This document shows positions 9,170 through 18,916 of a stretch of 64,000 nt of DNA, piece by piece. The stretch comes from Rhodococcus sp. 1168 (GTDB lineage: Bacteria; Actinomycetota; Actinomycetes; Mycobacteriales; Mycobacteriaceae), in contig NZ_MKKY01000091.1 in assembly GCF_002091955.1 (NCBI RefSeq), forward strand, positions 377,001 to 441,000, in the 5' to 3' direction. The notes under the pieces are model-generated. The model was not told the origin of the DNA, ran no database searches, and was given only the letters and a program-made list of their open reading frames with translations. Within the stretch, counting starts at the first letter, position 1. Each line of letters starts with the position of its first letter. The translations under genes and the position numbers were made by a program.

Positions 9170-10980
9170 CATTCGGTGCCGTGGACTCCGGTGCCGACCT
9201 CGGTTCCGACCCGGCGCGATCGATCGATGAACTCGAGCGTCGGCTCGAAGTACTCCTCGAATCCGTCGACATGCAGTCCGTGGAAGATCTCGATGACGCC
9301 GACGAATTCCCCACCGAGTTGATTGCTGCACTGGATCGTCTCGGAGTGCAGCGGTGCTACGTTCCGACCCAATTCGGCGGGTTGCTCGACGACTATTCCA
9401 ACGCTGGTCGCATCGTTCGTGCACTCTCCAGGGTGGATGTGACCCTCGCCGTCGCGCATGGGAAGACATTCCTCGGAGCAGTGTCGGCGTGGGTCGCCGG
9501 TGACGAACGACAACGCGAGCGTTTGGCACAACTCATCTGTGAGGGCAAGCAGATCTCATGGGGTTTGACCGAACGTGCCCGCGGAAGCGACCTGCTCTCG
9601 GGCGAGGTTCGTGCGGATACGGCCGAGATGCAAGTGGATTCGAGCCGAACCGGCGACGAGCCCGACACCGCCGGGTTCCGGCTGTACGGAGAGAAGTGGC
9701 TGATCAACAATGCGACTCGCGGCCACGCGGTATGTGTGCTTGCCCGCACTCGTGACGGCGGCACTGCCCGCGGTTACAGCTTGTTTCTCGTCGAGAAGTC
9801 GGAGCTGGACACCGCTTCGTTCGATACGCTTCCCAAGGAACCGACTCACGGTATCCGAGGCGCGGACATCAGCGGAATTTCGTTCGACGGTGCGTTCGTG
9901 CCGGCCAGAACGTTGGTCGGGCCGGAAGGCCACGGACTCGAGATCGTGCTGAAAGCACTACAGCTGACTCGCACAATGTGCTGCTACCTTTCCCTCGGCG
10001 CAAGTGATCACGCGCTGGCCATGACCGCTCGATTCGCGCGAGCTCGGGTTCTGTACGGTCGCTCGCTCGGTGACTTACCCGCAGCCAGGACGGTGCTCGT
10101 GGAGTCGTTCGGTGGACACCTGCTGGCCGAGGCGCTGACCGTCGTCGCGTCCAGATCGTTGCACGCGCTCCCCGGCGAGCAGTCCGCGCTGGCGGCCGCA
10201 AGCAAGTACCTGGTCCCGTCGACCGTCGAGAAGTCGTTGCTCGATCTGCGCAGGCTCATGGGAGCGCGGTCCTTGGTGCCGGGACTGGGGTCCGACGGGA
10301 CGCTGTACAAAGTGGAACGCGATCATCGAATCGTGTCGCTGTTCGACGGAAACACGGTGGTCAACCTCAACACGATCGTCAGCCAATTCTCGGTCCTGCT
10401 CTGGAAGAACACCGCGCGTACGACTCAGGACGAGATCGACTTTCGTATCTGCACGACGATCGCAGAACCGCTCCCCGCGCTCGACCTCGCGCGACTGTCC
10501 CTGGTTCCCCGTCGCGGGCTCGGTCTTCTGGCCAACCTCGAGAGTTCGGTGACAGCACTCGGCTGTCTCCTCGACCGCCAGCACGACGGCCAGGCCTACG
10601 CACTCCGGTGTGCTGAGGTTCTGGTCCGTACGGTCGAGACGTTGTCTCAGCAGACTCGACTGCTGGACCGTGATCCGGTCGAGGTGCCTACCGCTGCCTT
10701 CGTTGCGGCGGAACAACTTTCCGCGTGCATAGCTGGGGCGGCGGCCATACAGATCTACCTGAACAATCCCCCCACCGGACCACTCTGGTCCGACGCACTC
10801 TGGCTCCAGTTGGCACTGCATACCGCACTCGACCGAATCGGTGTGCGCAGTTCGGTGCCGATCGACAGCATCGACGCAGGATATTCGGTTCTGCTGGACC
10901 AACTCGACCACCGTTCGCATCCCACCATCTTCGATGCGACGACCTCGGCGTCCGTGAAACAGGAACGGGTGAATACGTGA
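9166..10980 (+). CDS. acyl-CoA dehydrogenase-like flavoprotein 1 (probable acyl-ACP oxidase)
   Basis: 604 residues, longer than the roughly 380 of simple acyl-CoA dehydrogenases; the first 75 residues and the last 190 are extra. The ACAD core shows SWGLTERARGSDL (FAD/substrate loop), YGEKWLINNATRG, and GARSLVPG with a DHRIVSLFDGNTVVNL segment. Located between a FAAL and an ACP, it most likely dehydrogenates an acyl-ACP. It is paired with a second, diverged copy, coupled by a GTGA overlap, so the two may form a heteromer. The bond oxidised cannot be told from sequence. Confidence 0.82.
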   Translation: MTFGAVDSGADLGSDPARSIDELERRLEVLLESVDMQSVEDLDDADEFPTELIAALDRLGVQRCYVPTQFGGLLDDYSNAGRIVRALSRVDVTLAVAHGKTFLGAVSAWVAGDERQRERLAQLICEGKQISWGLTERARGSDLLSGEVRADTAEMQVDSSRTGDEPDTAGFRLYGEKWLINNATRGHAVCVLARTRDGGTARGYSLFLVEKSELDTASFDTLPKEPTHGIRGADISGISFDGAFVPARTLVGPEGHGLEIVLKALQLTRTMCCYLSLGASDHALAMTARFARARVLYGRSLGDLPAARTVLVESFGGHLLAEALTVVASRSLHALPGEQSALAAASKYLVPSTVEKSLLDLRRLMGARSLVPGLGSDGTLYKVERDHRIVSLFDGNTVVNLNTIVSQFSVLLWKNTARTTQDEIDFRICTTIAEPLPALDLARLSLVPRRGLGLLANLESSVTALGCLLDRQHDGQAYALRCAEVLVRTVETLSQQTRLLDRDPVEVPTAAFVAAEQLSACIAGAAAIQIYLNNPPTGPLWSDALWLQLALHTALDRIGVRSSVPIDSIDAGYSVLLDQLDHRSHPTIFDATTSASVKQERVNT

Positions 10981-12614
10981 CCATTCTCGACACACTTCTC
11001 GGTGACCCGTACCAGTCCGCCAACCCGTACGGAGTGGCCGATGTCCTCGAAGCCGACGAGGCTCGCGAGTTCACAGCCGGAACGCTGACGCTGTTGGACG
11101 ACTACGGCTTCGGCGCGGAGTTCGTGCCGATCGCCCTCGGGGGTCGATTCACCTCCATCGAACGACTCGTGCACGTCATGCGTCCAGTATTCGGGCGTGA
11201 TGCGTCTCTCGGGCTCGGATACGGTCTGACCTCGTTCATGGCGGCGGTCAACGTGTACGCGGCCGGTCGCACCGATCAGCAGGTTGCTGTCGCACGAACG
11301 CTGATGTCGGGCCGGGCGATCTCGGTTGCCTATCACGAGTCGGACCACGGTAACGATTTCGGCGCGAACAACCTCATCGCTACCGAGGACGCGGGAAATT
11401 ACCGGCTGAACGGCGCAAAGAACGTCATCAACAATGCCGACCGCGCGCAGTCCGCAGTTGTGTTCGCCCGCACTGGCACATCAGGATTCGGCGGGCGCGA
11501 GCACTCGTTGTTCCTCGTCGACCTCGACGGTCCCGACTCGCCGGCATCGACGCCACGCCACCTGAGCCTGGCCCTTCGCGGTTGTCGCCTCGGTGGGCTC
11601 AGTTTCCGAAACACACCGGTCGACGCGTCGACCATGATCGGCGCACCCGGTACCGCAGTCGAGACGGCGCTCACCTCGTTTCAGGTGTCCAGATGCGTGG
11701 CAGCAGGTGCGGGTCTGGGACCTGTGGACGAGAGCCTCTTCGCAGTGGCAGGCTTCGCAACTCGGCGGCGGCTGTACGGCAGCGATCTGTCGGATCTGCC
11801 ACACGTCAAACACACGCTCGCGTCGTCGTTCGCGGATCTCATGGCTGCCGAATGTATGGTGGCGGACTCCGCGAACACACTGCACGAACTGCCAGCGTTC
11901 GGCAGCGCCCATTCTGCGGCCGCGAAATACATCGTGCCGAGGATTTTGGAGTCCGCGATGTCCGATCTCTCGGTCGTTCTGGGCGCGCGCTTCTACCTTC
12001 GAACTGGTCCGTATGCACTGTTCGGTAAACACTTTCGGGATTTCGCAGCGCTTGCGATCGGCCACGCAGGTGGCGCGGCCTGCCAATTGGCGATCTTGCC
12101 GCAACTGAAACGCCTTACCTCCCAGGGTGACGCTGCTCCCAAGACTGTGCCGGGAGCGGACCTGGCACCCTTGAACTTCGGATCCCTTCGAATGTTCGCT
12201 CCTGGCCCCGACCCCGTACTGAACCGACTGCGAGTCAGCTTGGAGTCGCGCCCTGTTCATCCCGCACTCACCGACGTCTGGCAGATTCTGACGCAGGCTC
12301 TCCTCGACCTGCGCTCCGAGTCTGCGGCTCTTGCCCCGCACGACCTGGGCGTGGCCGCGCCTGCGGCCGCTATGCGGCTCACCGAACGATATGCACTGCT
12401 TCTGGTCACGGCAGGGATCGTCGAGCGCCTCGACGGTGACGCGCCGTCGTGGGCCGTTCTCGCGCTGTATCGCACGGCCGAGCGAATCGGCGGCGTCCGG
12501 TTGGAACCACCGCAACACGTTGTGCTCGAGACGTTCACCGATGTTCTTCGGCGAATACAGGAAGGCCGAGCCTTCGATCTCCGAGCCCGCACAGTCCCCC
12601 GCACGATGCCCTGA
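10977..12614 (+). CDS. acyl-CoA dehydrogenase-like flavoprotein 2
   Basis: 545 residues, starting with GTG at 10977 that overlaps the stop of the first dehydrogenase. ACAD features: ISVAYHESDHGNDF, NGAKNVINNADRAQ, GARFYLRTG and an FGKHFRDFAALAIGHAGG segment where the first copy has DHRIVSLFDGN. The usual Thr-Glu-Arg loop of acyl-CoA dehydrogenases is changed here (AYHESDHG), so this subunit may be structural or have altered specificity. Ends 84 bases before the ACP gene, the only sizeable gap in the operon. Confidence 0.78.
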   Translation: MTILDTLLGDPYQSANPYGVADVLEADEAREFTAGTLTLLDDYGFGAEFVPIALGGRFTSIERLVHVMRPVFGRDASLGLGYGLTSFMAAVNVYAAGRTDQQVAVARTLMSGRAISVAYHESDHGNDFGANNLIATEDAGNYRLNGAKNVINNADRAQSAVVFARTGTSGFGGREHSLFLVDLDGPDSPASTPRHLSLALRGCRLGGLSFRNTPVDASTMIGAPGTAVETALTSFQVSRCVAAGAGLGPVDESLFAVAGFATRRRLYGSDLSDLPHVKHTLASSFADLMAAECMVADSANTLHELPAFGSAHSAAAKYIVPRILESAMSDLSVVLGARFYLRTGPYALFGKHFRDFAALAIGHAGGAACQLAILPQLKRLTSQGDAAPKTVPGADLAPLNFGSLRMFAPGPDPVLNRLRVSLESRPVHPALTDVWQILTQALLDLRSESAALAPHDLGVAAPAAAMRLTERYALLLVTAGIVERLDGDAPSWAVLALYRTAERIGGVRLEPPQHVVLETFTDVLRRIQEGRAFDLRARTVPRTMP

Positions 12615-12698
12615 CATCGCCGCAAAGTCACCCACCCCCGTCAACGATCACGCACCACCACTCAACCACGCACTCCCATCACGCCAGAAGGAACGACT

Positions 12699-12959
12699 AT
12701 GCCTGCTCGTCCGATCGACGAAACCGAATGGCTGATCGAGAAGGTCGCGGGATTCCTGCGAATCCCACCGAACTCGGTCGACATGGACCGCCCCCTTGCC
12801 GAGTACGGGCTCGACTCGGTCTATGCCCTCACCCTGTGCGGCGACATGGAAGATGCGTTCGGAATAGAGGTCGAACCCACCATGGCGTGGGACTACCCGA
12901 GCATCGCTGCCATGGCTGGCTTTCTTCGCACCCAGGTTGCGGCCAAGGCCGACTCGTGA
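12699..12959 (+). CDS. acyl carrier protein 1
   Basis: 86 residues with the phosphopantetheine site GLDSVYAL (Ser 40) and the typical four-helix pattern. A clear ribosome-binding site (AGAAGGA) precedes the ATG. It lies between the FAAL/dehydrogenase genes and the PKS, so it is the likely carrier that receives the activated fatty acid, presents it for oxidation and hands it to the ketosynthase. Its stop overlaps the GTG of the PKS. Confidence 0.93.
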   Translation: MPARPIDETEWLIEKVAGFLRIPPNSVDMDRPLAEYGLDSVYALTLCGDMEDAFGIEVEPTMAWDYPSIAAMAGFLRTQVAAKADS

Positions 12960-15955
12960 CCTCCGATCCCGCGATCGCAGTGACCGGAATCGCCTGCCGG
13001 TTCCCAGGTGCATCGGACGCCTCTGCTTTCTGGAAGCTTCTGCTCGACGGACGGCACGGCGCGAGCGAGGTGCCGCCCGATCGGTGGATCACCGACGATT
13101 GGACGAACGGGTCGGATGCTCCGCGCCCGCCGAGCCGATTCGGCGGATTCATCACCGGACATTCGGATTTCGACCACGCCTTTTTCGGAGTTTCGCCGGC
13201 CGAGGCGAGCGAGATGGACGTGCAGCAGCGGCTGATCCTCGAAATGTCCTGGCATGCAATCGAAGACGCGGGAATCGATCCGACGGCCCTGGCAGGCAGC
13301 ACAACGGGTGTCTTCGTCGGAATGATGTCGAGTGACTGGACATCGATAGCGATGTCGAGTCCCGCGGAAATGACCCCGCACCGAGGCACGGGAGGTGGAT
13401 ACTGTATGGCAGCCAACCGGGTGTCCTACCACCTCGACCTGCACGGACCCAGTATGACCGTCGATACTGCGTGTTCCTCGTCCCTCGTCGCTCTTCATCA
13501 GGCCGCCAGTGCAATTCGCGCAGGCGACATCGACACGGCTATCGTCGCCGGGGCCAACATGATGCTCTCGCCTGCACTGTCGGTGTTCTACGCTGAATCC
13601 GGCCTTGCCTCCACCGACGGCAGATGCAAACCGTTCTCCGCCGGGGCCGACGGGATCGGGCGCGGGGAAGGTATCGGCGTCGTCGTACTGCAACGGGAAA
13701 CCGATGCCATCACCCGTTCGGGACTGTCGTACGCCCGCATTCTCGCCTCGGCTGTCAATCACGACGGGCGAAGCAACGGGATCTCCGCACCGAGTATGTG
13801 GTCGCAGATCGCAGTCCTCGAGTCTGCTTACGCGCGCGCTTCCGTGAACGCTGCCGACATTGATTTCGTCGAAGGCCACGGGACCGGAACCGTACTGGGT
13901 GACATGATCGAGTCCCGTGCCCTCGGAAAGGTTCTCGGCGTCGAACGCAGCCGACCGTGCCTGCTCGGATCGGTGAAGGGCAACGTGGGTCACCTCGAAG
14001 GAGCCGCAGGGATCGCGGGATTCATCAAGGCAATTCTGTCCGTCAAGAATCGCGTTCTTCCGCCGTCGCTGTTCGCCGATGCCGAGAACGAAGCCCTTGG
14101 ACTGAGTGGCAAGGGCCTGAGGCTCAACGATTCCGTTGCGAAGCTGCCACGCACACCAATCGTCGGGGGTATCAGCTCCTTCGGAATGGGCGGCACAAAT
14201 GCGCACGTGGTCGTCGGCTCACCGACCGACGTCCGTTCTCCGAGTCGACTGTCCGGGACCTCGGTGCTCACGATCTCGGCGACCGACGACAGCGCATTGA
14301 CGTCGAACGTAACCGCGCTCGCCGATTTCGTAGACGACGTGTCGCCGGATCGGTTCAACCAGATTGCGTACTCGACGAACATCGTCAAGACCGGTCTCCG
14401 CTCGCGTATCGCCGTTGCCGCCGACACTCCGAGCCAGGGCGCAGCGGCGCTGCGGCGCGCGGTCCTTCTCCGATCCGGCACCGCGTCCGGGCGCACCCCG
14501 GCCCCGGCCTTCCTGTTCACCGGCCAAGGGTCGCAGTACCCGGCTATGGGTCGCGCACTGGAGCGTTGCTGCCCGGTCTACTCGGATAGGTTGCGCGAAG
14601 TGGTCGACGCGGCGGCCGACGACCTACGTCCACACCTCGACCGCGTCCTCTTCGACGAAGATTCCGCCGAACTGGTGGCTCGGGCCGCAATAGCTCAGCC
14701 GGCGCTGTTCGCAGTGCAGTACGCCTTGTCTGCTGCCTTCGTCGACGTGGGCGTTCGTCCGGTTGCGGTTCTCGGCCACAGCTTGGGTGAATTCGCGGCC
14801 GCCGTGACGGCAGGTGCACTGACGATGTCGGACGCATTGGGTCTGGTGTCCATGCGGGGCACTGCGATGGACACAGCAGCAGGCGCAGGTGGAATGCTCT
14901 CGGTCCGTGCCGATGTGTCGACGATCGTGGCGCACGTCGAACTGGACTCGACGCTGTGCATCGCTGCGATCAACGGGCCCGGCAGCACGGTCCTAGCCGG
15001 TGCGACCGAGGCACTCGAGCGTGCAGAACGGGCTCTCGCGGCGTACTCGCCGAAACGCCAACGCGTCACCCACGCGTTTCACTCCCCCACCATGGAGCCT
15101 GCCGCGTCCATGCTGCGAGCATCGGGGATCAGAGTGCCACCGAACGCGACCACCGTTCCCTTCTATTCGACACTTCGCGGCGGCGAGATCGACGGCGCCG
15201 ATCTTACGCTCGCCTACTGGAGCGAACAGATGGTGCGGCCCGTCGATTATCTCGGGGCCATGCGCGCCCTTCTCGCGGACGCCCGCCCGTCGCATTTGAT
15301 CGAGATCGGTCCCAACGGTGTCCTGACGACACTTGCCCGCGATATCGACACCACCGGGGCCGAGCGGCTCGTTCCGATGCCAGGGCCTGCGTCGGCGGGC
15401 ACCGAATTTGCCGAGGTTCTCGCAGCCCTGTACAGCCAAGGTACCGACGTCGTCTGGGCACCTCTGTACCAGCAGCAACATCGAACCGTCCGACGTCTGC
15501 CTGGGTATCGATTCGACCACGATCGGCACCGGCTGGCGGGCAAGCCGACACTGCGGTTCCGTTCGAATGTGCCTGCTGTCGAGCCGATTCTGGACGATAC
15601 CGCGGTCGGGGCTGCCCTCGGCGGGGTCAGCGCCGAGTCGCCGCTGTTCACCACCGCCACAACCGTCCCGGACGAACTCGATCTCGAGACGTCGATCTGC
15701 ACCCTGATCGCGCAGCTGGGCGGGTTCGAGACCGGAGAATTCACCCGATCCTCCCGCCTGCGCGACGACCTGGGGTTCGACTCGATCATGGCCGTTCGGC
15801 TCGGCGACCGAGTGAACGAACTTCTCGCTCCGACTCCGCCGATCGCGGTGGTCGATCTGGCCGACAATCTCGACACCGTCGGCAATCTCGTGGACTTCGT
15901 CCGTCACCACACCCGAACGTACCCGCACACAGTGATTCTCGAAGGAGCGAACTGA
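12956..15955 (+). CDS. type I polyketide synthase, one module (KS-AT-ACP)
   Basis: 999 residues, starting with GTG at 12956. Ketosynthase (about 5-420): active-site Cys in DTACSSSL near 173, with EGHGTGT and NVGHLEGAAG holding the two His. Acyltransferase (about 510-800): GQGSQYPAMG, catalytic Ser in GHSLGE near 608, and HAFHSP, the signature of malonyl-CoA selectivity. ACP (about 905-985): GFDSIMAV, Ser near 942. There is no ketoreductase, dehydratase or enoylreductase, so one malonyl extension should leave a beta-keto group. That is exactly the thioester needed for acyl-tetronate assembly by the next five genes. The frame extends far upstream (to 12449), but that part overlaps other genes and is not used. 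Confidence 0.94.
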   Translation: MTSDPAIAVTGIACRFPGASDASAFWKLLLDGRHGASEVPPDRWITDDWTNGSDAPRPPSRFGGFITGHSDFDHAFFGVSPAEASEMDVQQRLILEMSWHAIEDAGIDPTALAGSTTGVFVGMMSSDWTSIAMSSPAEMTPHRGTGGGYCMAANRVSYHLDLHGPSMTVDTACSSSLVALHQAASAIRAGDIDTAIVAGANMMLSPALSVFYAESGLASTDGRCKPFSAGADGIGRGEGIGVVVLQRETDAITRSGLSYARILASAVNHDGRSNGISAPSMWSQIAVLESAYARASVNAADIDFVEGHGTGTVLGDMIESRALGKVLGVERSRPCLLGSVKGNVGHLEGAAGIAGFIKAILSVKNRVLPPSLFADAENEALGLSGKGLRLNDSVAKLPRTPIVGGISSFGMGGTNAHVVVGSPTDVRSPSRLSGTSVLTISATDDSALTSNVTALADFVDDVSPDRFNQIAYSTNIVKTGLRSRIAVAADTPSQGAAALRRAVLLRSGTASGRTPAPAFLFTGQGSQYPAMGRALERCCPVYSDRLREVVDAAADDLRPHLDRVLFDEDSAELVARAAIAQPALFAVQYALSAAFVDVGVRPVAVLGHSLGEFAAAVTAGALTMSDALGLVSMRGTAMDTAAGAGGMLSVRADVSTIVAHVELDSTLCIAAINGPGSTVLAGATEALERAERALAAYSPKRQRVTHAFHSPTMEPAASMLRASGIRVPPNATTVPFYSTLRGGEIDGADLTLAYWSEQMVRPVDYLGAMRALLADARPSHLIEIGPNGVLTTLARDIDTTGAERLVPMPGPASAGTEFAEVLAALYSQGTDVVWAPLYQQQHRTVRRLPGYRFDHDRHRLAGKPTLRFRSNVPAVEPILDDTAVGAALGGVSAESPLFTTATTVPDELDLETSICTLIAQLGGFETGEFTRSSRLRDDLGFDSIMAVRLGDRVNELLAPTPPIAVVDLADNLDTVGNLVDFVRHHTRTYPHTVILEGAN

Positions 15956-16959
15956 TGCACGTGCTCGCAACCGGGACCTGCCTGCCCGGCGCTGCCGTCG
16001 ACAATGCAGCTCTCGCCGGCCGTTTCGGAATGAACGCCGAATGGATCGAGCTGTTCGTCGGAACACGGACACGATACTTCGGTGTCGATCTCGACTCGGG
16101 TGCGCGCACCCACTCGATCGTCGATCTCGGTACGCACGCCGCACGGCAGGCACTCGATCGGGCCGGGCTGGAGCCGTCGGACATCGATTTTCTCGTGCTG
16201 GCCACCGCAACACCAGATTCGTTGATGCCGACATCGGCCACCGGAATCGCCGACCGGCTCGGCTTGAATCTCATTCCCGCGTATCAGCTCCAATCCGGCT
16301 GTTCGGGAGCGATTTCCGCGTTGGACGTCGGTGGGCGCATGCTCGACGACGATCGACGTATCGGCTTGGTGATCGGTGCCGACCTGTGCGCCAAGCACAT
16401 GGTTCTCGACCGAGACATCAGCGGTATGCCGCCCGCGACGCTCGTGAACTACATGCTGTTCGGCGATGGTGCAGGCGCAATGGTGATCGCAGCCGATCCC
16501 ACGGACGCCGTCATGCGGATCGACACCGTGCACTGTGTGTTCACCGGTCTCGACAGCGCTCCTGGACAGATCATCGAGTGGTTCGGAGAGGCCGATCGAC
16601 TCTCGGACGTCACCGCCGTGCGGGAGGACTACAAGGCCATCGAACGACGTGTGCCGGGCATGAGTGTAGAAACGGCAGGCGAATTGCTTCGCCGTTCATC
16701 CTGGTCCGCGGACGATATCGACTTCCTCCTCCCACCTCAGCTGTCCGGCATCATGACCGCCCGCATCCGGAAGGAGATGGGAATGGACGGTGCCCGAGAA
16801 ATCAGCTGTGTCGCCGCGACCGGCAACAGCGGAAATGCCCTGGCTTTCCTACAGTTCGACAGCCTTGCCGGAGTCATCGAACCCGGCAACCGGGCTCTCG
16901 CGATCGCCATCGAATCCAGCCGCTGGATCCGAGGCGGCATCACCTTGGAGGGACTGTGA
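15955..16959 (+). CDS. KAS III-like enzyme of tetronate formation (Agg1/RkD type)
   Basis: 334 residues; ATG overlaps the PKS stop (TGATG). FabH-like thiolase fold with catalytic Cys 116 in LQSGCSGA and the glycine-rich FGDGAGAM. The usual His motif (PHQAN in FabH) reads LPPQLSG here, and the Asn motif appears as ATGNSGNA. In agglomerin and RK-682 pathways this protein joins glyceryl-ACP to the beta-ketoacyl thioester, making the C-C and C-O bonds of the tetronate ring. The order of the following genes (FkbH, ACP, E2-like, hydrolase) matches agg1-agg5, which supports that role. Confidence 0.88.
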   Translation: MHVLATGTCLPGAAVDNAALAGRFGMNAEWIELFVGTRTRYFGVDLDSGARTHSIVDLGTHAARQALDRAGLEPSDIDFLVLATATPDSLMPTSATGIADRLGLNLIPAYQLQSGCSGAISALDVGGRMLDDDRRIGLVIGADLCAKHMVLDRDISGMPPATLVNYMLFGDGAGAMVIAADPTDAVMRIDTVHCVFTGLDSAPGQIIEWFGEADRLSDVTAVREDYKAIERRVPGMSVETAGELLRRSSWSADDIDFLLPPQLSGIMTARIRKEMGMDGAREISCVAATGNSGNALAFLQFDSLAGVIEPGNRALAIAIESSRWIRGGITLEGL

Positions 16960-18680
16960 CCGTCACGAACGTCACGAGAGCGGTTGCGATCGCGATCGTC
17001 GGCAGCTCGACGGTCCGAGGGCTGCAGGCTCCCCTCGGCGCCGAACTGGCGCGTCACGGATTCGAATCCGATATCCGAGTGGGTGGATTCGGCGGATGGG
17101 CTCTGGAACTACTCCAGGACCGAGCCCCCGTCTTCGAACACGACCCGGACATGACGATCGTGATGCTCGACGCGAGCATCGTCCTCGATCGTCTCCCCGA
17201 CACCTGGACCGCACGAGACGTAGCGGTTGCACTCGACGACGTCGCTACGACACTCGAGCGCTCGGTGCGGAGCCACGCGGCTCGACGGTTGACGGTTGTC
17301 TCGACCGTGCCGCTGCCGGCAGCGGTGCTGTCGATGGCGATCGACCTGGTGTCCAAGGCGCAGATCGGGGCCGCCTGGCGTCGGTTCAACGCACGATTGC
17401 TCGATCTTGCCGTAGCCGACCACTCGATCGTCGTGCTGGACGCCGACGCCGTTCTCACGGAGTCCGGTCCGCTGTCCGACCCCCGTATGGCGTCGTATGC
17501 CGGCGTCGCGCTCGGTAACGAGTTCATGGGGGCATGCGCTCGTCAGATCGGACACCTCACCCGATCGCGCCTGGGCCGGGCCAGCAAGGCACTCGCGCTC
17601 GATCTCGACGGAACACTTTGGGAGGGCGTTCTTTCCGAGGACGGAATCGAGGGAGTGAACCTAAAGCACGGTCTGACCGGCGAAGCATACTCAACGTTCC
17701 GACGCACCCTGCGGCAGCTCGCCTCCCAGGGCGTGATGCTCGCGATTCTGAGCAAGAACGACGAGGCGCTCGTCCGGCGAGCATTGATCGAACACCCTGA
17801 TTCGGACATGAGCGAGGGTGACTTCGTTGCCATTCGTGCCGATTGGAATCCGAAGCCGGGAAACCTGGTAGCCATGGCCGCCGACCTGGGCATCGGCGTC
17901 GAGTCGTTCGTATTCGTCGACGACTCGGAATCCGAGCGGGGCGCAATGCATTCGGCCTTGCCCACCCTTCCTATCGTGGCGGTGGATGCAAACGAACCCG
18001 CATTGCACGTCGTATCACTGCTTCGTGACGGGTGGTTCACCACGTCGACGATCACCGCCGAGGACACCGCCCGAACTACCAGATACCGAACGGAGTTGCA
18101 GCGCAAGACCCTCCGCGATGCAGCGCAGGACGTCGAGTCCTACCTGACCGATCTCGACACGAGGGTGGTCGTCTTCGAGCCACAGGGTGTCGAGATCGCC
18201 CGAATCGCTCAGATCACACAGCGCACCAATCAATTCAACCTCACCACGCTCCGGATGGACGAACGTTCGGTTCGAACCTGGATCGATGATCCACATCGTG
18301 CCGTCGTAGCGGTCGAATGCGCAGACCGCTTCGGCGATCACGGGATAGTGGGGGCGCTCTTCGTCGAGCGGTCCGAGAAGACCACCTTCGTCCGAAACTT
18401 CGCGCTGTCCTGCCGGGTCCTCGCACGGGGGGTCGAAACGGCCTTGCTCGCGCACGTCGCACAGTCCGAATTCCAACTCGGCAGAACCGAACTGATCGGC
18501 TGGTACGCAGCAACTCCGAAGAACTCGGCCACTGCCCGTCTGTACCCGGATCACGGGTTCCGGCCGTCGGGCGGTGACCACCGCGGCCTGCACGGGCTCG
18601 GGGCCGACTCGGAGGAATTCGTACTTGCCCCGGCAGACGCGCCGTCGGTACCCCCGTACGTAGACATCAAGGAGAGATGA
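16956..18680 (+). CDS. FkbH-like glyceryl-ACP synthase
   Basis: 574 residues, starting with GTG at 16956 (GTGA overlap). The N-terminal SGNH-like part (1-190) is followed by a HAD phosphatase domain with the nucleophile motif LDLDGTLW near 210 and DDSESERG near 322, then a C-terminal GNAT-like part with QRTNQFNLT and WYAATPKN. FkbH proteins take 1,3-bisphosphoglycerate, remove phosphate and load a glyceryl group onto an ACP. The ACP directly downstream is the obvious acceptor. This supplies the three-carbon unit of the tetronate ring. Confidence 0.93.
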   Translation: MTVTNVTRAVAIAIVGSSTVRGLQAPLGAELARHGFESDIRVGGFGGWALELLQDRAPVFEHDPDMTIVMLDASIVLDRLPDTWTARDVAVALDDVATTLERSVRSHAARRLTVVSTVPLPAAVLSMAIDLVSKAQIGAAWRRFNARLLDLAVADHSIVVLDADAVLTESGPLSDPRMASYAGVALGNEFMGACARQIGHLTRSRLGRASKALALDLDGTLWEGVLSEDGIEGVNLKHGLTGEAYSTFRRTLRQLASQGVMLAILSKNDEALVRRALIEHPDSDMSEGDFVAIRADWNPKPGNLVAMAADLGIGVESFVFVDDSESERGAMHSALPTLPIVAVDANEPALHVVSLLRDGWFTTSTITAEDTARTTRYRTELQRKTLRDAAQDVESYLTDLDTRVVVFEPQGVEIARIAQITQRTNQFNLTTLRMDERSVRTWIDDPHRAVVAVECADRFGDHGIVGALFVERSEKTTFVRNFALSCRVLARGVETALLAHVAQSEFQLGRTELIGWYAATPKNSATARLYPDHGFRPSGGDHRGLHGLGADSEEFVLAPADAPSVPPYVDIKER

Positions 18681-18916
18681 GCATGAGCATGAGCATGACG
18701 AAAGAGCGATTCGTCGAATTGGTCCGTACCGAAAGCGGTCTGGAGATCACCGAGTTCGGTTTGTCGACCCCTTTCGACGGCGTTGCGGGGTGGGACTCGA
18801 TGTACCTGCTCAAGGTCATCACCGTGGTGGAGGCGGAAATAGGCAGACCGCTATCGGTCGTCCGGGCCATGGAGAGCAAATGCCTGGACGACATCTACCG
18901 GGTTGCCACCGCATGA
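18677..18916 (+). CDS. acyl carrier protein 2 (glyceryl carrier)
   Basis: 79 residues with the carrier site GWDSMYLL (Ser 41). The start at 18677 overlaps the FkbH stop; the N-terminus repeats Met-Ser three times, so a second in-frame ATG at 18683 or 18689 could also be used. In tetronate pathways the stand-alone ACP after FkbH carries the glyceryl group. Coupled by overlap to the acyltransferase gene downstream. Confidence 0.9.
   Translation: MSMSMSMTKERFVELVRTESGLEITEFGLSTPFDGVAGWDSMYLLKVITVVEAEIGRPLSVVRAMESKCLDDIYRVATA

Noticed and set aside
8150-9529. 459-codon minus-strand ORF opposite the FAAL and dehydrogenase genes
   Set aside because: No domain, Arg-rich shadow; both plus-strand genes are certain.
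12449-12955. Upstream extension of the PKS frame
   Set aside because: Overlaps the second dehydrogenase and the ACP in another frame; KS homology starts at the GTG 12,956.
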